From: Clostridia bacterium
GTDB lineage: Bacteria; Bacillota; Clostridia; Christensenellales; CAG-138
Direction of reading: 5' to 3'
Length of the DNA stretch: 59,863 nucleotides
Assembly (NCBI GenBank): GCA_017388175.1
Contig: JAFOTD010000089.1
Location: 1-59,863, forward strand
Below, one piece after another: positions 24,776-35,065 of the stretch; within the stretch, counting starts at the first letter, position 1, and every line of letters starts with the position of its first letter. The notes beneath the pieces were generated by a model. That model was not told where the DNA came from. It saw only the letters and a program-made list of their open reading frames with translations, and made no database searches. The translations under genes and the position numbers were made by a program.

Positions 24776-26677
24776 ATGGATGTTTTTCATGTGATCACAC
24801 TTTTCGGCGGTCTGGCGATGTTCCTGTACGGCATGCGTCTGATGGGCGATTCGCTGAAGGAAAACTCCTCCGGCACGCTGAAACGCGCGATGAGCAAGGT
24901 GACCAACAATCCCTTCAAGGCGTTCGTGCTCGGCGTGCTGGTGACCGCGCTGATCCAATCCTCAACTGCTACGATCGTTATCACAGCGGGCCTTGTCGGC
25001 GCGGGAATTCTGACGCTGCATCAGTCGCTCGGCGTCATCATCGGCGCGAACGTCGGCACCACGGTCACCGGTCAGATCATCCGCCTGCTCGACATCGATT
25101 CTTCCGGCACGTCGATACTGCGTTTTTTTCAGCCGTCTACGCTCGCACCGATCGCGCTGATCATCGGCATCATTCTGATCATGACCGGATTCTTTAAGAA
25201 CGCGCGTTCCATAGGCAACATTGCGATCGGCTTCGGCATTCTCTTTTCCGGACTTGTCAATATGACCGGCGCAGTCAAAAGTTTGTCCGATTCCGGCGTA
25301 TTCAACAATCTCTTCGCGCGGCTTGGCGACAACCCGTTTCTGGGGTACGTTACCGGCGCCGGCGTGGCATTCACGCTGCAAAGCTCTTCCGCGGCCATCG
25401 GTATTCTGCAGGCGTTTTCCCAGACCGGTCTTCTGTCGTTTAAATCCATCTATTCGGTGATCGTCGGTATCTATCTCGGTGACTGCGTAACCACGGCCAT
25501 CGTCTGCTCGATCGGGGCAAAGGCGGAGGCGCGGCGCGTGGGTATTGTGAACATCCTGTTTAATCTGAGCAAGACCGTTCTGGTTCTTGTCGTCGTGACG
25601 GTCATTCACAAAATCGGTCTTCTGGACGGGCTGTGGGACAGGACCGTGAATTCCGGCATAATTGCGAATACCAATACGATCTTCAACCTCGGCTGCGCGC
25701 TTGCGCTGTTCCCGATGCTTGCTGTTTATGAAAAGCTGAGCCGCAAGATCGTCAGGGACAAGCCCGCAAAGGCGGGCAAATATAAGAGCGTCGTCGACGG
25801 TCTGAATCCGTTCTTCTTCAATACCCCGGCGCTTGCGCTTCAAAGCTGTTATAAGACCCTGCTTGCGATCTTTTCGGCCGCCCGCACAAACATTGAAAAA
25901 TCCTTCGACCTGATACGGAAATACGATCCCGCCGTCCACAAGGAGATCCTTAAGGAGGAGGACGAGATCGACCGTATGACCGACGTTTTGAGCAAATACA
26001 TGGTGAGCTTTCTGCCGCATCTCCAGATTGAAAACCATGTCGCGATCTTAAATCAGTATTATAAGGTCGCCTCGGAATTCGAACGTCTGGGCGATCACGC
26101 TGTCAATATCGCCGGATTCGCGGAATCCCTCAAGAAGAATAATACGGTTTTCTCCGCAAAAGCACTATCGGAGCTGTCGGTTCTTGAAAGCGCGTTGGGG
26201 CAGATCCTTGACGAAACACAGCAGACCTTCTCCAAACGTGACATAGACGCCGCGGCGCGGATCGAGCCGCTCGCACATGTATCGGGTGAGCTGATCACTG
26301 CGCTGAAAAAGAATCATCTCCGGCGAATGAGCACCGGTGAGTGCAACGCGTACGCCGATACGACCTTCTCGGATCTTTTGGTGGAATTCCACAGGATCGG
26401 CGACGTATGTTCCAATGTCGGCATCGCGACGGTGGTGCGTGTCCGACCGGAGCTTGCTGACCACGAGCATCTCTATTTTGAACAGCTTCATACCGGCGGA
26501 GACGAGGGGTTCGACGCCGCATACAAACGCGCGCATCAGCGGTATTTTGCGCTTCTCAACAGCGAGACGCCGGATGCGGGAGAAGAAACCGCTGTCGAAT
26601 CTCCGGAGGAAAAACCAGCGCAGGAGAAAACCGACGGAGATCTGCCCAAACAGGACGCGCAGCCTGGCGAGTCGTGA
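24776..26677 (+). CDS. Na/Pi cotransporter family protein with PhoU-like domain
   Basis: A 633-aa membrane protein of the NptA/PNaS family, which imports phosphate with sodium. The N-terminal half (about residues 1-330) holds two inverted repeats of helices marked by ALIQSSTATIVI and FTLQSSSAAIGI, the QSS motifs that form the transport site. Residues about 360-570 are a helical PhoU-like domain. The last 50 residues are acidic and rich in Pro and Glu. A TATAAT at 24728-24733 may be its -10, but the best -35 (TTGACG, 24698-24703) is 24 bp away, so the promoter is uncertain. Not linked to a pst/pho operon. Confidence 0.92.
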   Translation: MDVFHVITLFGGLAMFLYGMRLMGDSLKENSSGTLKRAMSKVTNNPFKAFVLGVLVTALIQSSTATIVITAGLVGAGILTLHQSLGVIIGANVGTTVTGQIIRLLDIDSSGTSILRFFQPSTLAPIALIIGIILIMTGFFKNARSIGNIAIGFGILFSGLVNMTGAVKSLSDSGVFNNLFARLGDNPFLGYVTGAGVAFTLQSSSAAIGILQAFSQTGLLSFKSIYSVIVGIYLGDCVTTAIVCSIGAKAEARRVGIVNILFNLSKTVLVLVVVTVIHKIGLLDGLWDRTVNSGIIANTNTIFNLGCALALFPMLAVYEKLSRKIVRDKPAKAGKYKSVVDGLNPFFFNTPALALQSCYKTLLAIFSAARTNIEKSFDLIRKYDPAVHKEILKEEDEIDRMTDVLSKYMVSFLPHLQIENHVAILNQYYKVASEFERLGDHAVNIAGFAESLKKNNTVFSAKALSELSVLESALGQILDETQQTFSKRDIDAAARIEPLAHVSGELITALKKNHLRRMSTGECNAYADTTFSDLLVEFHRIGDVCSNVGIATVVRVRPELADHEHLYFEQLHTGGDEGFDAAYKRAHQRYFALLNSETPDAGEETAVESPEEKPAQEKTDGDLPKQDAQPGES

Positions 26678-26705
26678 TCCTTAAAAAGAAAAAGCGTAAA
26701 AACAG

Positions 26706-26732
26706 AGCGGGAGAGCGATCTCCCGCTTTTTC
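26706..26732 (+). terminator. Terminator of the Na/Pi transporter gene
   Basis: A perfect 9-bp stem (26706-26714 with 26719-26727), GCGA loop and T-run. The 20-base hairpin core is identical to that at 24650-24669. Confidence 0.9.
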
Positions 26733-26764
26733 GATTGCGCAATCGCGATGCAGGGAAGACAAAA

Positions 26765-26811
26765 CCGGTTTCCGACGCTCATTTGTATTTGCGTGTATTT
26801 GTCGAAACCGG
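26765..26811. other. Inverted repeat upstream of dgt
   Basis: An 11-bp near-perfect inverted repeat (26765-26776 with 26801-26811, one bulged base) with a 24-base AT-rich loop, in the gap between the terminator and the dgt promoter. No T-run follows. It could be an operator or RNA structure. A separate 14-bp palindrome lies at 26732-26745. Confidence 0.4.
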
Positions 26812-26894
26812 AACCGATTCGAAGTAAGAACGATCTTTCAAAAAGAATGAAGTTTTTTTCGGAAGAAAAGAGGATTTTTTGGAGTTTTGGCGTA

Positions 26895-26900
26895 TATAAT
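26895..26900 (+). promoter_or_regulatory. -10 box for dgt-dnaG-rpoD
   Basis: A perfect TATAAT 28 bp before the dgt start; the -35 region is AT-rich and matches poorly. Confidence 0.5.
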
Positions 26901-26928
26901 TATAGAATACTTTTCGCGGAGGAAGGCT

Positions 26929-27936
26929 ATGGAAGAGGGATCGGTCCGAAAAATGCGTGAAGAATGGGAAAAGCAAATGCTTTCGCCCCTTGCGACGCTT
27001 TCGGTCAACACGCGCGGACGCGAGGTTCCGATGCCGCTTTGCCCGGTTCGCACCGAGTTTGTGCGCGATCGCGACCGCATCCTGCACAGCAAATCCTTCC
27101 GCAGATTAAAGCACAAAACGCAGGTTTTTCTTGCGCCGAAGGGCGATCATTACCGCACGCGGCTTACACATACGCTCGAGGTCACGCAGATCGCGCGCAC
27201 GATCGCGCGGGCGTTGCGGCTCAACGAGGATCTTGCCGAGGCGATCGCGATGGGACACGACCTCGGTCACACACCGTTCGGTCACGCGGGCGAAGAGGTG
27301 CTGAACAGCCTTCTGCCCGGCGGTTTCAAGCACAATGTTCAGAGCTTGCGCGTGGTCGAGAAACTTGAATATGACGGCAATGGTCTGAACCTCACCTGGG
27401 AGGTGCGCGACGGCATCGTGAATCACACGAGCAGCGGGCGTCCCGCGACGGTGGAGGGCAGGGTGGTCTCTTTGGCGGATCGCATCGCTTATATCAATCA
27501 CGACATCGACGACGCGATGCGCGCGGGTGTGCTTTCGGAGGAGGACCTTCCGCGCTCGTGTATCGAGCTGTTCGGACCGACGCATTCAAAGCGTATCAAC
27601 AGCCTGATTATCAACGTGATCGAAAACAGTCGGGACAGCGCGGAGATCCGTTTTTCGCCGGATTATGCGGAAGAGTTCAAGGTGCTGCGGAAATTCATGT
27701 TCGACCGCGTTTACCTGAATCCGATCGCCAAGCGTGAAGAAGGCAAAGCGAAGGGGGTCGTCCGCGCACTGTACGAGTATTATTGCGTGCACCCGGAGCT
27801 TTTAGACGTCGAATATCAGAAGACGCTCGAAGACGAAGGCAAGGAGCGCGCGGTCGCAGATTTTATCGCAGGCATGAGCGATACCTACGCGATCAGCACC
27901 TATGAACACGTGTTCGTACCGAAAAGCTGGAGCTGA
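26929..27936 (+). CDS. dgt: Deoxyguanosinetriphosphate triphosphohydrolase-like HD protein
   Basis: HD-superfamily dNTPase that removes triphosphate from deoxynucleotides. The 335-aa protein contains RDRILHSKSFRRLKHKTQVF, RTRLTHTLEVTQIARTIARAL, the HD motif in AMGHDLGHTPFGHAGE and a later SLADRIAYINHDIDDA with the last metal Asp. ATG at 26929 follows GCGGAGGAAGG. Placement just ahead of dnaG and rpoD is conserved in many Clostridia, suggesting a link to replication and nucleotide pools. dnaG follows after 35 bp. Confidence 0.93.
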   Translation: MEEGSVRKMREEWEKQMLSPLATLSVNTRGREVPMPLCPVRTEFVRDRDRILHSKSFRRLKHKTQVFLAPKGDHYRTRLTHTLEVTQIARTIARALRLNEDLAEAIAMGHDLGHTPFGHAGEEVLNSLLPGGFKHNVQSLRVVEKLEYDGNGLNLTWEVRDGIVNHTSSGRPATVEGRVVSLADRIAYINHDIDDAMRAGVLSEEDLPRSCIELFGPTHSKRINSLIINVIENSRDSAEIRFSPDYAEEFKVLRKFMFDRVYLNPIAKREEGKAKGVVRALYEYYCVHPELLDVEYQKTLEDEGKERAVADFIAGMSDTYAISTYEHVFVPKSWS

Positions 27937-27971
27937 AACGAACAGACAATCCGAGGAAAGGAGGACGCGCG

Positions 27972-29729
27972 ATGGCATTTCCGAGCGCATGGCTCGATGA
28001 GCTTTTACATAAAAACGATATCGTATCCGTTGTTTCGGATTACGTCGAGCTGAAGCCGAAGGGCAGAAAGCTCTGGGCGTGCTGCCCGCTCCACGGTGAA
28101 AAAACGCCGTCGTTCTCCGTTTCGCCGGACAAGCAGCTTTTCTATTGCTTCGGCTGCCACGCGGGCGGAACCGTGATCCAGTTTCTCATGGACATGGAAC
28201 GCCTGACGTTTTATGAGGCGGTGCAGCAGCTCGCAAACCGCGTTAATATGGAGCTTCCGAACGAGATCAACGATCGCGAAATGCAGCGCCAGCGCGCGTA
28301 CAAGAAACGCATCATTGAGGCGAACAAGGAGGCAGCGCGGTATTATTCTTCCTGCTTTCTGAATCCTGCGATCGGAAAAGACGCGCAGGCATACGCGATG
28401 CGGCGCGGATTGACTTCCGAAATCGTTACGCGGTTCGGAATCGGCTATGCGCCGGATACCTGGGATTCGCTCCTGAAGCTTTTAAAGAGCAAGGGATATT
28501 CGGAAAAGGAGCTGGTCGACGCGGGTCTTTTGGTTCATAACACGGAGCGAAACACCGTTTACGACGCGTTCCGGGGTCGGCTGATCTTTCCGATCCTCGG
28601 CGTAAACGGTGACGTTCTGGGCTTTGGGGCACGCGTGATGGGCGACGAAAAGCCGAAGTATATCAACACAGGCGATACGCCGGTTTACAACAAACGGAAC
28701 AATTTATACGGGCTGTATCTGCATAAAAACGAAAAACTCGATGACCTGATCATGGTCGAAGGTTATATGGACGTGATCGGGCTGTACAAAGCAGGTGTGA
28801 AAAATGCCGTTGCGAGCCTCGGAACGGCGCTGACACAGCAGCAGGCAAGACTTCTGAAACGCTACGTGGAAAAGGTCTATATCGCGTACGACGGCGACGC
28901 TGCGGGACAGAACGCCATGGTTCGCGGGCTGGACATCCTGAAGACCGAAGGGCTCGAGGTGCGTGTCATCACGTTCCCGGACGACCTTGATCCGGACGAA
29001 TATGTGCAGATCTACGGCAAGGATGGATTCGACCGGCTCAAGGAAAACGCGCTTTCGCTGAACGCTTTCAAGCTGGAAGCGATGGCGAAGGGCTATGATC
29101 TGAACGATGAAAACGGGCGCGAACGGTACGCAAAGGCGGCATGCGCGTTCGTGGCGGGATTGCAGCCGATCGAGCAGGAGCGATATTATAAGCAGATCGC
29201 GAAGAAAACCGGCTATGCCCTGGAAGCGCTTGAAGCGCAGGGCGTGCGCAGCGGCGGCATTCAGACAGGCGAAAGCAAACCTATGATTCGCGGCGGCTTC
29301 CGCAGGCGGGTCGAGACCGGAGAGGATCCGCGCGATATCATCGAGCGCACACTGATCGCGGCCTGTCTGCACGACAAAAGAGCGCTCGGGCATGCAATGG
29401 AAGCGCATGCCGAAGAACTGTTTCGGAACACGGTTTACGAGACGATGTTCCGCGCGATGAGCGAGCAGGGCAGCGCTTTTTTGCCGGCCAAATACATCGG
29501 CGGGCTGGAGGGCAAGGATGCTGAGACGGCTTCTGCCGTCCTTCGGGAGGACGAAGCGATTGAGAACGCGGTCGAATCGGCAGCCGACTGCATCCGGCGC
29601 ATGAAGCGTGAAAATGAAGAAGAGGAGATCGCAAAGCTGCAGGCGATCCTGAAGAAACCGGATTTGACGGCAGAGGAACGGAACGCCGTTTTGAAAGAAA
29701 TCACCGAACGCATACGGGCAAATAAATAA
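27972..29729 (+). CDS. dnaG: DNA primase
   Basis: Makes RNA primers for replication. The 585-aa protein has the N-terminal zinc ribbon (Cys38, His41, Cys59, Cys62 in [12 protein letters not shown] and [10 protein letters not shown]), the catalytic core, the TOPRIM domain with [11 protein letters not shown] and IAYDGDAAG, and a C-terminal helicase-binding domain that is diverged but of normal size. AAAGGAGG precedes the ATG. It is 11 bp upstream of rpoD, the classic macromolecular-synthesis arrangement. Confidence 0.97.
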   Translation: MAFPSAWLDELLHKNDIVSVVSDYVELKPKGRKLWACCPLHGEKTPSFSVSPDKQLFYCFGCHAGGTVIQFLMDMERLTFYEAVQQLANRVNMELPNEINDREMQRQRAYKKRIIEANKEAARYYSSCFLNPAIGKDAQAYAMRRGLTSEIVTRFGIGYAPDTWDSLLKLLKSKGYSEKELVDAGLLVHNTERNTVYDAFRGRLIFPILGVNGDVLGFGARVMGDEKPKYINTGDTPVYNKRNNLYGLYLHKNEKLDDLIMVEGYMDVIGLYKAGVKNAVASLGTALTQQQARLLKRYVEKVYIAYDGDAAGQNAMVRGLDILKTEGLEVRVITFPDDLDPDEYVQIYGKDGFDRLKENALSLNAFKLEAMAKGYDLNDENGRERYAKAACAFVAGLQPIEQERYYKQIAKKTGYALEALEAQGVRSGGIQTGESKPMIRGGFRRRVETGEDPRDIIERTLIAACLHDKRALGHAMEAHAEELFRNTVYETMFRAMSEQGSAFLPAKYIGGLEGKDAETASAVLREDEAIENAVESAADCIRRMKRENEEEEIAKLQAILKKPDLTAEERNAVLKEITERIRANK

Positions 29730-29740
29730 GGAGACGGGAC

Positions 29741-31228
29741 ATGGAAGAAACAAAAACCTCAAAGAAGGCAAAGAAGATGAAGCAGGAAACTGAAACGGAA
29801 GCGGCCGAAACGGTTGAAACGGCGGAAACGCCGGTTGAAACTGCGGACAAGCCGCAAAAGAAACGCACAACGAAGTCGAAAATGGCTGCGGAACCCGCCC
29901 CTGAACCGGATGAAGCGGCGGATGCACCTGCGTCTGAGGAACCGAAAAAGACAGTAAAGAACCGCAAAAAGGAGGAGCCGAAGCAGGAGATGCCGGTCGA
30001 GGAACCCGCTTTGGAACCGGAACCCGAGCCGGAACCGGTGGAAGAGCCCGCGCCTGTAAAGTCGAAAAAGTCGTCCAAGAGCAAGGCAAAGGAAGGAAAG
30101 CACGCGGAATCCGAAAAGGAAGACTCCGATCCGGAGGGTGAAGACGGCGAGCCGAAGCCGGTCAACGCGGAACAGCGCATCCGTGAGCTTCTGGAAAGCG
30201 GCAAACAGAAGGGCATTCTGACGTTCAACGAGGTCATGGACACGCTGAACGAGATCGGCGTCGACGCCGATCAGATGGATAAGATCTACGGCGAGCTCGA
30301 GGAGCTGAACATCGACATCGTCGAGGAAGTTGAGATCCCGGAGGACATCAACGAGGAGATCGCGCAGATTGAAACCGTTCTTGCCTCCACCGAGGGCATT
30401 AACATTGACGATCCGGTGCGCATGTATCTGAAGGAGATTGGCAAGGTCCCGCTTCTGAACGCAAACGAAGAAATTGAAATCGCACAGCGCATGGCGGACG
30501 GCGACCTCGACGCAAAGCACCAGCTCGCGGAAGCGAACCTCAGACTTGTCGTATCAATTGCGAAGCGTTACGTCGGCAGAGGTATGCTGTTCCTCGATCT
30601 CATTCAGGAGGGCAACCTCGGCCTCATTAAAGCAGTCGAAAAGTTCGACTACCGGAAGGGCTATAAGTTCTCGACCTACGCAACGTGGTGGATCCGTCAG
30701 GCAATCACCCGTGCGATTGCGGACCAGGCGAGAACGATCCGCATCCCGGTGCACATGGTTGAGACGATCAATAAGCTCATCCGTGTCAACCGTCAGCTCG
30801 TGCAGGAGCTCGGCCGCGACCCGCGCCCCGACGAGATCGCAAAGGAAATGGGCATTTCCGAGGACAAGGTCCGCGAGATTTTGAAGATCGCACAGGAGCC
30901 GGTCTCCCTCGAAACGCCGATCGGCGAAGAGGACGATTCACACTTGGGCGACTTTATCCCGGACGACGACGCGCCCGCGCCTGCCGACGCAGTGGCGGTT
31001 GCGCTCTTAAAGGAACAGCTTGTCGAGGTTCTGAATACGCTGACCCCGCGTGAAGCGAAGGTGCTGCGGCTCCGTTACGGTCTCGACGACGGCAAGGCGA
31101 GAACGCTCGAAGAGGTCGGTAAGGAGTTCAACGTCACGCGTGAACGCATCCGTCAGATCGAAGCAAAGGCGCTGCGAAAGCTCCGTCACCCGTCGAGAAG
31201 CAAAAAGCTGAAAGACTTCCTCGAATAA
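29741..31228 (+). CDS. rpoD: Primary RNA polymerase sigma factor (RpoD/SigA)
   Basis: A 495-aa housekeeping sigma factor. Region 1.1 starts near residue 145, region 1.2 carries [11 protein letters not shown], region 2 has the polymerase-binding and -10-reading segment [20 protein letters not shown] followed by [15 protein letters not shown], region 3 and region 4 end in [15 protein letters not shown]. The promoters found in this window fit it. Unusual: residues 1-143 are a low-complexity extension rich in Glu, Pro, Lys, Thr and Ala that is not part of the family core. Reading frame and GGAGACGG ribosome site support the ATG at 29741. Confidence 0.97.
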   Translation: MEETKTSKKAKKMKQETETEAAETVETAETPVETADKPQKKRTTKSKMAAEPAPEPDEAADAPASEEPKKTVKNRKKEEPKQEMPVEEPALEPEPEPEPVEEPAPVKSKKSSKSKAKEGKHAESEKEDSDPEGEDGEPKPVNAEQRIRELLESGKQKGILTFNEVMDTLNEIGVDADQMDKIYGELEELNIDIVEEVEIPEDINEEIAQIETVLASTEGINIDDPVRMYLKEIGKVPLLNANEEIEIAQRMADGDLDAKHQLAEANLRLVVSIAKRYVGRGMLFLDLIQEGNLGLIKAVEKFDYRKGYKFSTYATWWIRQAITRAIADQARTIRIPVHMVETINKLIRVNRQLVQELGRDPRPDEIAKEMGISEDKVREILKIAQEPVSLETPIGEEDDSHLGDFIPDDDAPAPADAVAVALLKEQLVEVLNTLTPREAKVLRLRYGLDDGKARTLEEVGKEFNVTRERIRQIEAKALRKLRHPSRSKKLKDFLE

Positions 31229-31235
31229 ATGCAAT

Positions 31236-31265
31236 AAAAACGCACCGGAAACCCGGTGCGTTTTG
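31236..31265. terminator. Bidirectional terminator after rpoD
   Basis: A 9-bp perfect stem (31240-31248 with 31253-31261) flanked by A5 and T4 runs, between convergent rpoD and the GNAT gene. Confidence 0.88.
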
Positions 31266-31267
31266 CG

Positions 31268-31687
31268 TTACGCGTCATATGCAAGCATGTTGCCGATCGG
31301 GATTGAAAAGCCGAGCGCGTTGTATAGAGGAAGATTGCAGTCCGCACAGCCGACGGTCAAAGACTTGACGCCGCTGTTTTCATAGGCATAACGGACAAGG
31401 CTTTTTGCGATGCCCCTGTGCCGACAGGCGGGCAGAATATAAAAGTCTTCGAAAACCCCCGAAGGAGCATAACAGAATGTAGAGAATACGATCGAAATTG
31501 AGCAGCAGCCGACCAGATGTCCATTCTCACGGCACCCGAAAAAAAGGATCTCGCTATGGTCGATCGCTTTTTTCAGTGCATCCAGATCGGAAAAAGTCGG
31601 CCGTCCCTCGCCGATCGCTTCCTTATACGCAATGTGCAGCGGAACGAGCGCATCGAAATCCGCTTTGGTCAGTCGGAACAGTTCCAT
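31268..31687 (-). CDS. GNAT family N-acetyltransferase
   Basis: A 139-aa acetyltransferase. The acetyl-CoA-binding core is visible: GHLVGCCSISIV strand, then VFEDFYILPACRHRGIAKSLVRYAYEN with the RHRGIA pyrophosphate loop (motif A), and a C-terminal LYNALGFSI motif. Substrate unknown. It has its own promoter and stands alone between two terminators or promoter regions. Confidence 0.88.
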   Translation of the reverse strand: MELFRLTKADFDALVPLHIAYKEAIGEGRPTFSDLDALKKAIDHSEILFFGCRENGHLVGCCSISIVFSTFCYAPSGVFEDFYILPACRHRGIAKSLVRYAYENSGVKSLTVGCADCNLPLYNALGFSIPIGNMLAYDA

Positions 31688-31705
31688 TTAACACCTCTGT
31701 TTTAG

Positions 31706-31734
31706 ATTTTATCATTAAATACGGGCAGTTTCAA
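31706..31734 (-). promoter_or_regulatory. Promoter of the GNAT gene
   Basis: TTGAAA, a 17-bp spacer and TAAAAT preceded by TGA on the minus strand, 19 bp before the start codon. One of the best matches in the window. Confidence 0.75.
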
Positions 31735-31745
31735 GGAACTCGGTA

Positions 31746-31774
31746 TGGACGAACCCGCTTTTTTGCTGTATAAT
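31746..31774 (+). promoter_or_regulatory. Promoter of trpS
   Basis: TGGACG, a 17-bp spacer and a perfect TATAAT, 35 bp before the start codon. The untranslated leader is about 28 nt, so there is no room for a T-box. Confidence 0.7.
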
Positions 31775-31809
31775 GCAGCATATATGAAAATTTTCTGCGG
31801 AGGCAAGTT

Positions 31810-32919
31810 ATGGATAAGGAAAAAAACATCATTCTGACCGGCGACCGCCCGACCGGCAGACTGCATCTCGGACACTACGTCGGCTCTTTAAAGCGCCGCG
31901 TGGAACTGCAGAATTCCGGAATGTTCGATCAGATCAATATTTTGGTTGCCGACGATCAGGCGCTGACAGACAACGCGGACAATCCCGCAAAGATCCGCGA
32001 CAACATTATTCAGGTCGCGCTGGATTACCTGTCGGTCGGCATTGACCCCAATAAATCGACGATCTGCATTCAGTCCGCGCTTCCCGCGCTGCATGCGCTG
32101 ACGTTCTATTACATGAACCTCGTCACGACTGCAAGACTTTCCAGAAACCCAACGGTCAAAGCGGAAATACAGATGCGCGGCTTTGCGGACGAGGGACTTC
32201 CGGCGGGCTTTTTCAGCTACCCGGTGTCGCAGGCGGCGGATATTACGGCGTTCAACGCGAACGTCGTTCCGGTCGGCGAGGATCAGCTCCCGATGATCGA
32301 GCAAACGCGTGAAATCGTCGAAAAGTTCAACCGTATCTACGGCGAAACGCTCGTGTTCCCGAAGGCGATGATCCCCGAAAACGAGACGCAGCGCAGGCTT
32401 CCCGGCGTCGACGGAAAGGCAAAAATGTCGAAATCGCTCGGCAACTGCATCTATCTGTCCGACGACGCGAAGACCGTCAAGAAGCAGATCAACGGCAAAA
32501 TGTTCACCGACCCCCAGCATCTTCGTATCGAGGATCCCGGTCACATCGAGGGCAACGTCGTGTTCACGTATCTCGACGCGTTCGCGAGCGACGCGCACTT
32601 CGCGGAGTTTTTGCCGGAATATACAAATCTCGAAGAGATGAAGGCGCACTATATGCACGGCGGGCTTGGCGACGGCACGTGCAAGAAGTTTCTCATCAAC
32701 GTGCTCGAGGAAACGCTCGCGCCGATCCGCGCGGAACGCGCAAAGTGGGAAGCGGACATCGGCGCGGTCTACGACGTGCTGTTTGAGGGCACGAAGCAGG
32801 CGGTCGAACGCACGAACGAGACGCTTGCACGCGTAAGAAAAGCGATGCGTATCGATTACTTCGAGGATCGCTCGATCGTCAAGGATTGGGAAGCGATCCT
32901 GAAGGCTTCGAAACAGTAA
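31810..32919 (+). CDS. trpS: Tryptophanyl-tRNA synthetase
   Basis: Class I aminoacyl-tRNA synthetase charging tRNA-Trp. The 369-aa protein has the HIGH-type motif in [12 protein letters not shown] (residues about 16-27), the conserved [20 protein letters not shown] region, and the KMSKS loop in [18 protein letters not shown] precedes the ATG. It overlaps the following SDR gene by one base (TAATG). Confidence 0.96.
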   Translation: MDKEKNIILTGDRPTGRLHLGHYVGSLKRRVELQNSGMFDQINILVADDQALTDNADNPAKIRDNIIQVALDYLSVGIDPNKSTICIQSALPALHALTFYYMNLVTTARLSRNPTVKAEIQMRGFADEGLPAGFFSYPVSQAADITAFNANVVPVGEDQLPMIEQTREIVEKFNRIYGETLVFPKAMIPENETQRRLPGVDGKAKMSKSLGNCIYLSDDAKTVKKQINGKMFTDPQHLRIEDPGHIEGNVVFTYLDAFASDAHFAEFLPEYTNLEEMKAHYMHGGLGDGTCKKFLINVLEETLAPIRAERAKWEADIGAVYDVLFEGTKQAVERTNETLARVRKAMRIDYFEDRSIVKDWEAILKASKQ

Positions 32920-33728
32920 TGAAAAACGTGTTATTGATCGGCGCAGGCGGGGGAATGGGCTCTGCTTGCGCCCGCTTGTTTATCGGGCGCGGCGATCGCG
33001 TTTTCGGCGTCGACCGGTCAGGCATGAAGCTCGAAAAGGGCGTGGTTCCGCTGTTTGCGGATCTGACCGATCCGGAACAGGTAAACGCCGCGTATGAGGA
33101 CGTGAAGGCGCAGGCAGATACGATCGACGCGATCGTTTACGCGGCAGGGATCTACGAAGCGGATTCGCTCGTTGAAATCGACGAAGCGCGCCTTAGCCGC
33201 ATTTTCGACGTCAACGTGTTCGGCGCGTACCGGGTGATCAGGTCGTTTTTGCCGCTGTTGAAAGAAGGGTCCCGCGTCGTACTCGTCACCAGCGAGCTTG
33301 CCGATCTCGATCCGCTGCCGTTTACGGGTCTGTACGGAATCACGAAGGGTACGCTCGACCGATACGCGTTTTCGCTTGCGATGGAGCTGCAAATGCTCGG
33401 GATACGCGTTTCTGTGATCCGACCCGGCGCGGTCGAAACGCCGCTTCTGGACGGTTCGGTGAAAAGCATCGAAGCGTTTACAAACCGCACGAAACTGTAT
33501 CCGGATATCGCCACGAAGTTTCTGTGCGTGACGAACGCGGTCGAATCAAAGGCCGTGCCGCCGGGGAAGGTCGCAAAGAAGGTGCGGGCCGTGCTGAACA
33601 GCCGCCGTCCGCGCTTTGCGTACAGCCTGAATCGCAATCCGCTGCTGCGTCTGTATGGGATTCTGCCGAAGCAGTTGAAGCTGTATTGTATCAGGGTATT
33701 TCTAAAATCAAAGAAAGCAGGGAAATGA
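32919..33728 (+). CDS. Short-chain dehydrogenase/reductase (SDR)
   Basis: A 269-aa NAD(P)-dependent oxidoreductase. The nucleotide loop is LIGAGGGMGSACARL, the VYAAGIYE strand corresponds to NNAG, the catalytic Ser lies in VVLVTSELAD and the YxxxK pair in GLYGITKGTLDRYA, followed by IRPGAVETPL. The substrate is unknown. The ATG is the one overlapping the trpS stop, so translation is coupled although a metabolic link to tryptophan is not obvious. Confidence 0.9.
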   Translation: MKNVLLIGAGGGMGSACARLFIGRGDRVFGVDRSGMKLEKGVVPLFADLTDPEQVNAAYEDVKAQADTIDAIVYAAGIYEADSLVEIDEARLSRIFDVNVFGAYRVIRSFLPLLKEGSRVVLVTSELADLDPLPFTGLYGITKGTLDRYAFSLAMELQMLGIRVSVIRPGAVETPLLDGSVKSIEAFTNRTKLYPDIATKFLCVTNAVESKAVPPGKVAKKVRAVLNSRRPRFAYSLNRNPLLRLYGILPKQLKLYCIRVFLKSKKAGK

Positions 33729-33747
33729 ATCCCTGCTTTCTCTTATT
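33713..33747. terminator. Bidirectional terminator
   Basis: An 11-bp perfect stem (33713-33723 with 33730-33740) spans the SDR stop codon and is followed by T-rich sequence on both strands; it serves the convergent SDR and aminopeptidase genes. Confidence 0.85.
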
Positions 33748-33752
33748 TCCTG

Positions 33753-35063
33753 TTATTCGAGCACGATTGCGCCGTCGTCCGAGACGGTCAGCGCGCTCTC
33801 GTAAAACGCTTTCGCCGCGCGAATCATGTAGTCGGTGTCCTTCACGCCGCCGGTTTCGACCGCGGAGTGCATCGCCAGCTGTGCAAGGCCGATATCGACG
33901 GTTTTCAAGGAGACGCGTGTGTTGCTGATGCTGCCGAGCGTTCCGCCGCCCGCAATATCGCTGCGGTTCGAAAAATGCTGCACCGGCACGTCGGCACGAA
34001 GGCAGATCTCCGCAAACAGCGCTTCGGAGAGCGCGTCTGTCGCATAGCGCTGGTTCGCGTTGTGCTTGATGACGACGCCGCCGTTCAGATGCGGCGCATT
34101 CTTGGCGTCGGAGAGCTCCGGATGATTCGGATGCAGGGCGTGTCCGTTGTCGCACGAAAGCATCAGCGAAGACGGCAGCAGCTCGGAAAGTGTACATTCG
34201 TAATGTGCGGAAACACGGGTAAGAACGTCAAAGAGGAACGTGCTCGCAGCACCCTGCTTCGTTTCGCTGCCGACCTCCTCATTGTCAAACAGCGCATAGA
34301 CGGGGATCGCTTTCGGCTGATTCGCCTCCAAAAGGGCGGCAAGCGTCGTATAGGCGCATTGCAGGTCGTCGATGCGCGGCGCGCAGAAGAACGCGTTGTC
34401 CGCGCCGAACACGGAACCGCGCGTGCGATTGATCACGAACAGATCCATGGAAACGATCGCGTCCGGCTCCACGCCGAGCTCGCTTGCCACGAGCGCTTTG
34501 ATCTGGCCCGGCTCCTTGGAGTTCGAGACGAGCGGAAGCGAATCGACGGCCTTGTTGTACTTATAGCCGTTGTTGATCTCACGGTTGAAGTGGATGCACA
34601 CGTTCGGGATCAGGCAAAGATCGCGGTCGAACGTTACGATGCGCGTTTCAAACGCCGAGCCGTTTTTGACGATTGCGCGGCCGGCGAGCGAAAGAGGACG
34701 GTCAAACCAGCTCGATACGATCATTCCGCCGTAGCCTTCGGTGTTCAGCTTCAGATACCGGTCGAACATGATTACTTCGCTTTCCGTCTTTAGCTTGAAG
34801 CACGGGGAATCGCTGTGGCTAGCGGCAATCATAAAGCCGGGCTGCGGGTTTTCCGGTACGATGAACGCGATCAGCGACGAGCCGTTGCGCGTCACGTAAT
34901 AGCGCCCGCCGGGGACGAGATTCCACTCCGCCTGAAAATGCAGACGGGAAAAACCCTTTGCTTCGAGCAGGGACTTCGCTTCTTGAACGGCTGCGAAGCT
35001 GACGGGGGAGCGCTCGATAAAATCGAGCAAAGCGTTGGTGCGATCGAGATCGGACTGGTTCAT
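33753..35063 (-). CDS. apeB: M18 family aminopeptidase
   Basis: A 436-aa zinc aminopeptidase of the aspartyl aminopeptidase family. Metal-binding motifs: AASHSDSPCFKLK (first His), DNEEVGSETKQGA (Asp and Glu pair) and the C-terminal VKDTDYMIRAAKAFY region; SCDNGHALHPN carries another metal-site His. It is cytosolic, without signal peptide, and probably trims acidic N-terminal residues from peptides. GAGGTAAGT precedes the ATG. Only 2 bp separate it from the membrane-protein gene upstream. Confidence 0.95.
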   Translation of the reverse strand: MNQSDLDRTNALLDFIERSPVSFAAVQEAKSLLEAKGFSRLHFQAEWNLVPGGRYYVTRNGSSLIAFIVPENPQPGFMIAASHSDSPCFKLKTESEVIMFDRYLKLNTEGYGGMIVSSWFDRPLSLAGRAIVKNGSAFETRIVTFDRDLCLIPNVCIHFNREINNGYKYNKAVDSLPLVSNSKEPGQIKALVASELGVEPDAIVSMDLFVINRTRGSVFGADNAFFCAPRIDDLQCAYTTLAALLEANQPKAIPVYALFDNEEVGSETKQGAASTFLFDVLTRVSAHYECTLSELLPSSLMLSCDNGHALHPNHPELSDAKNAPHLNGGVVIKHNANQRYATDALSEALFAEICLRADVPVQHFSNRSDIAGGGTLGSISNTRVSLKTVDIGLAQLAMHSAVETGGVKDTDYMIRAAKAFYESALTVSDDGAIVLE

Positions 35064-35065
35064 AC

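Noticed and set aside
31775..31809. T-box riboswitch for trpS
   Set aside because: The leader after the promoter is about 28 nt, with no specifier loop or T-box sequence.
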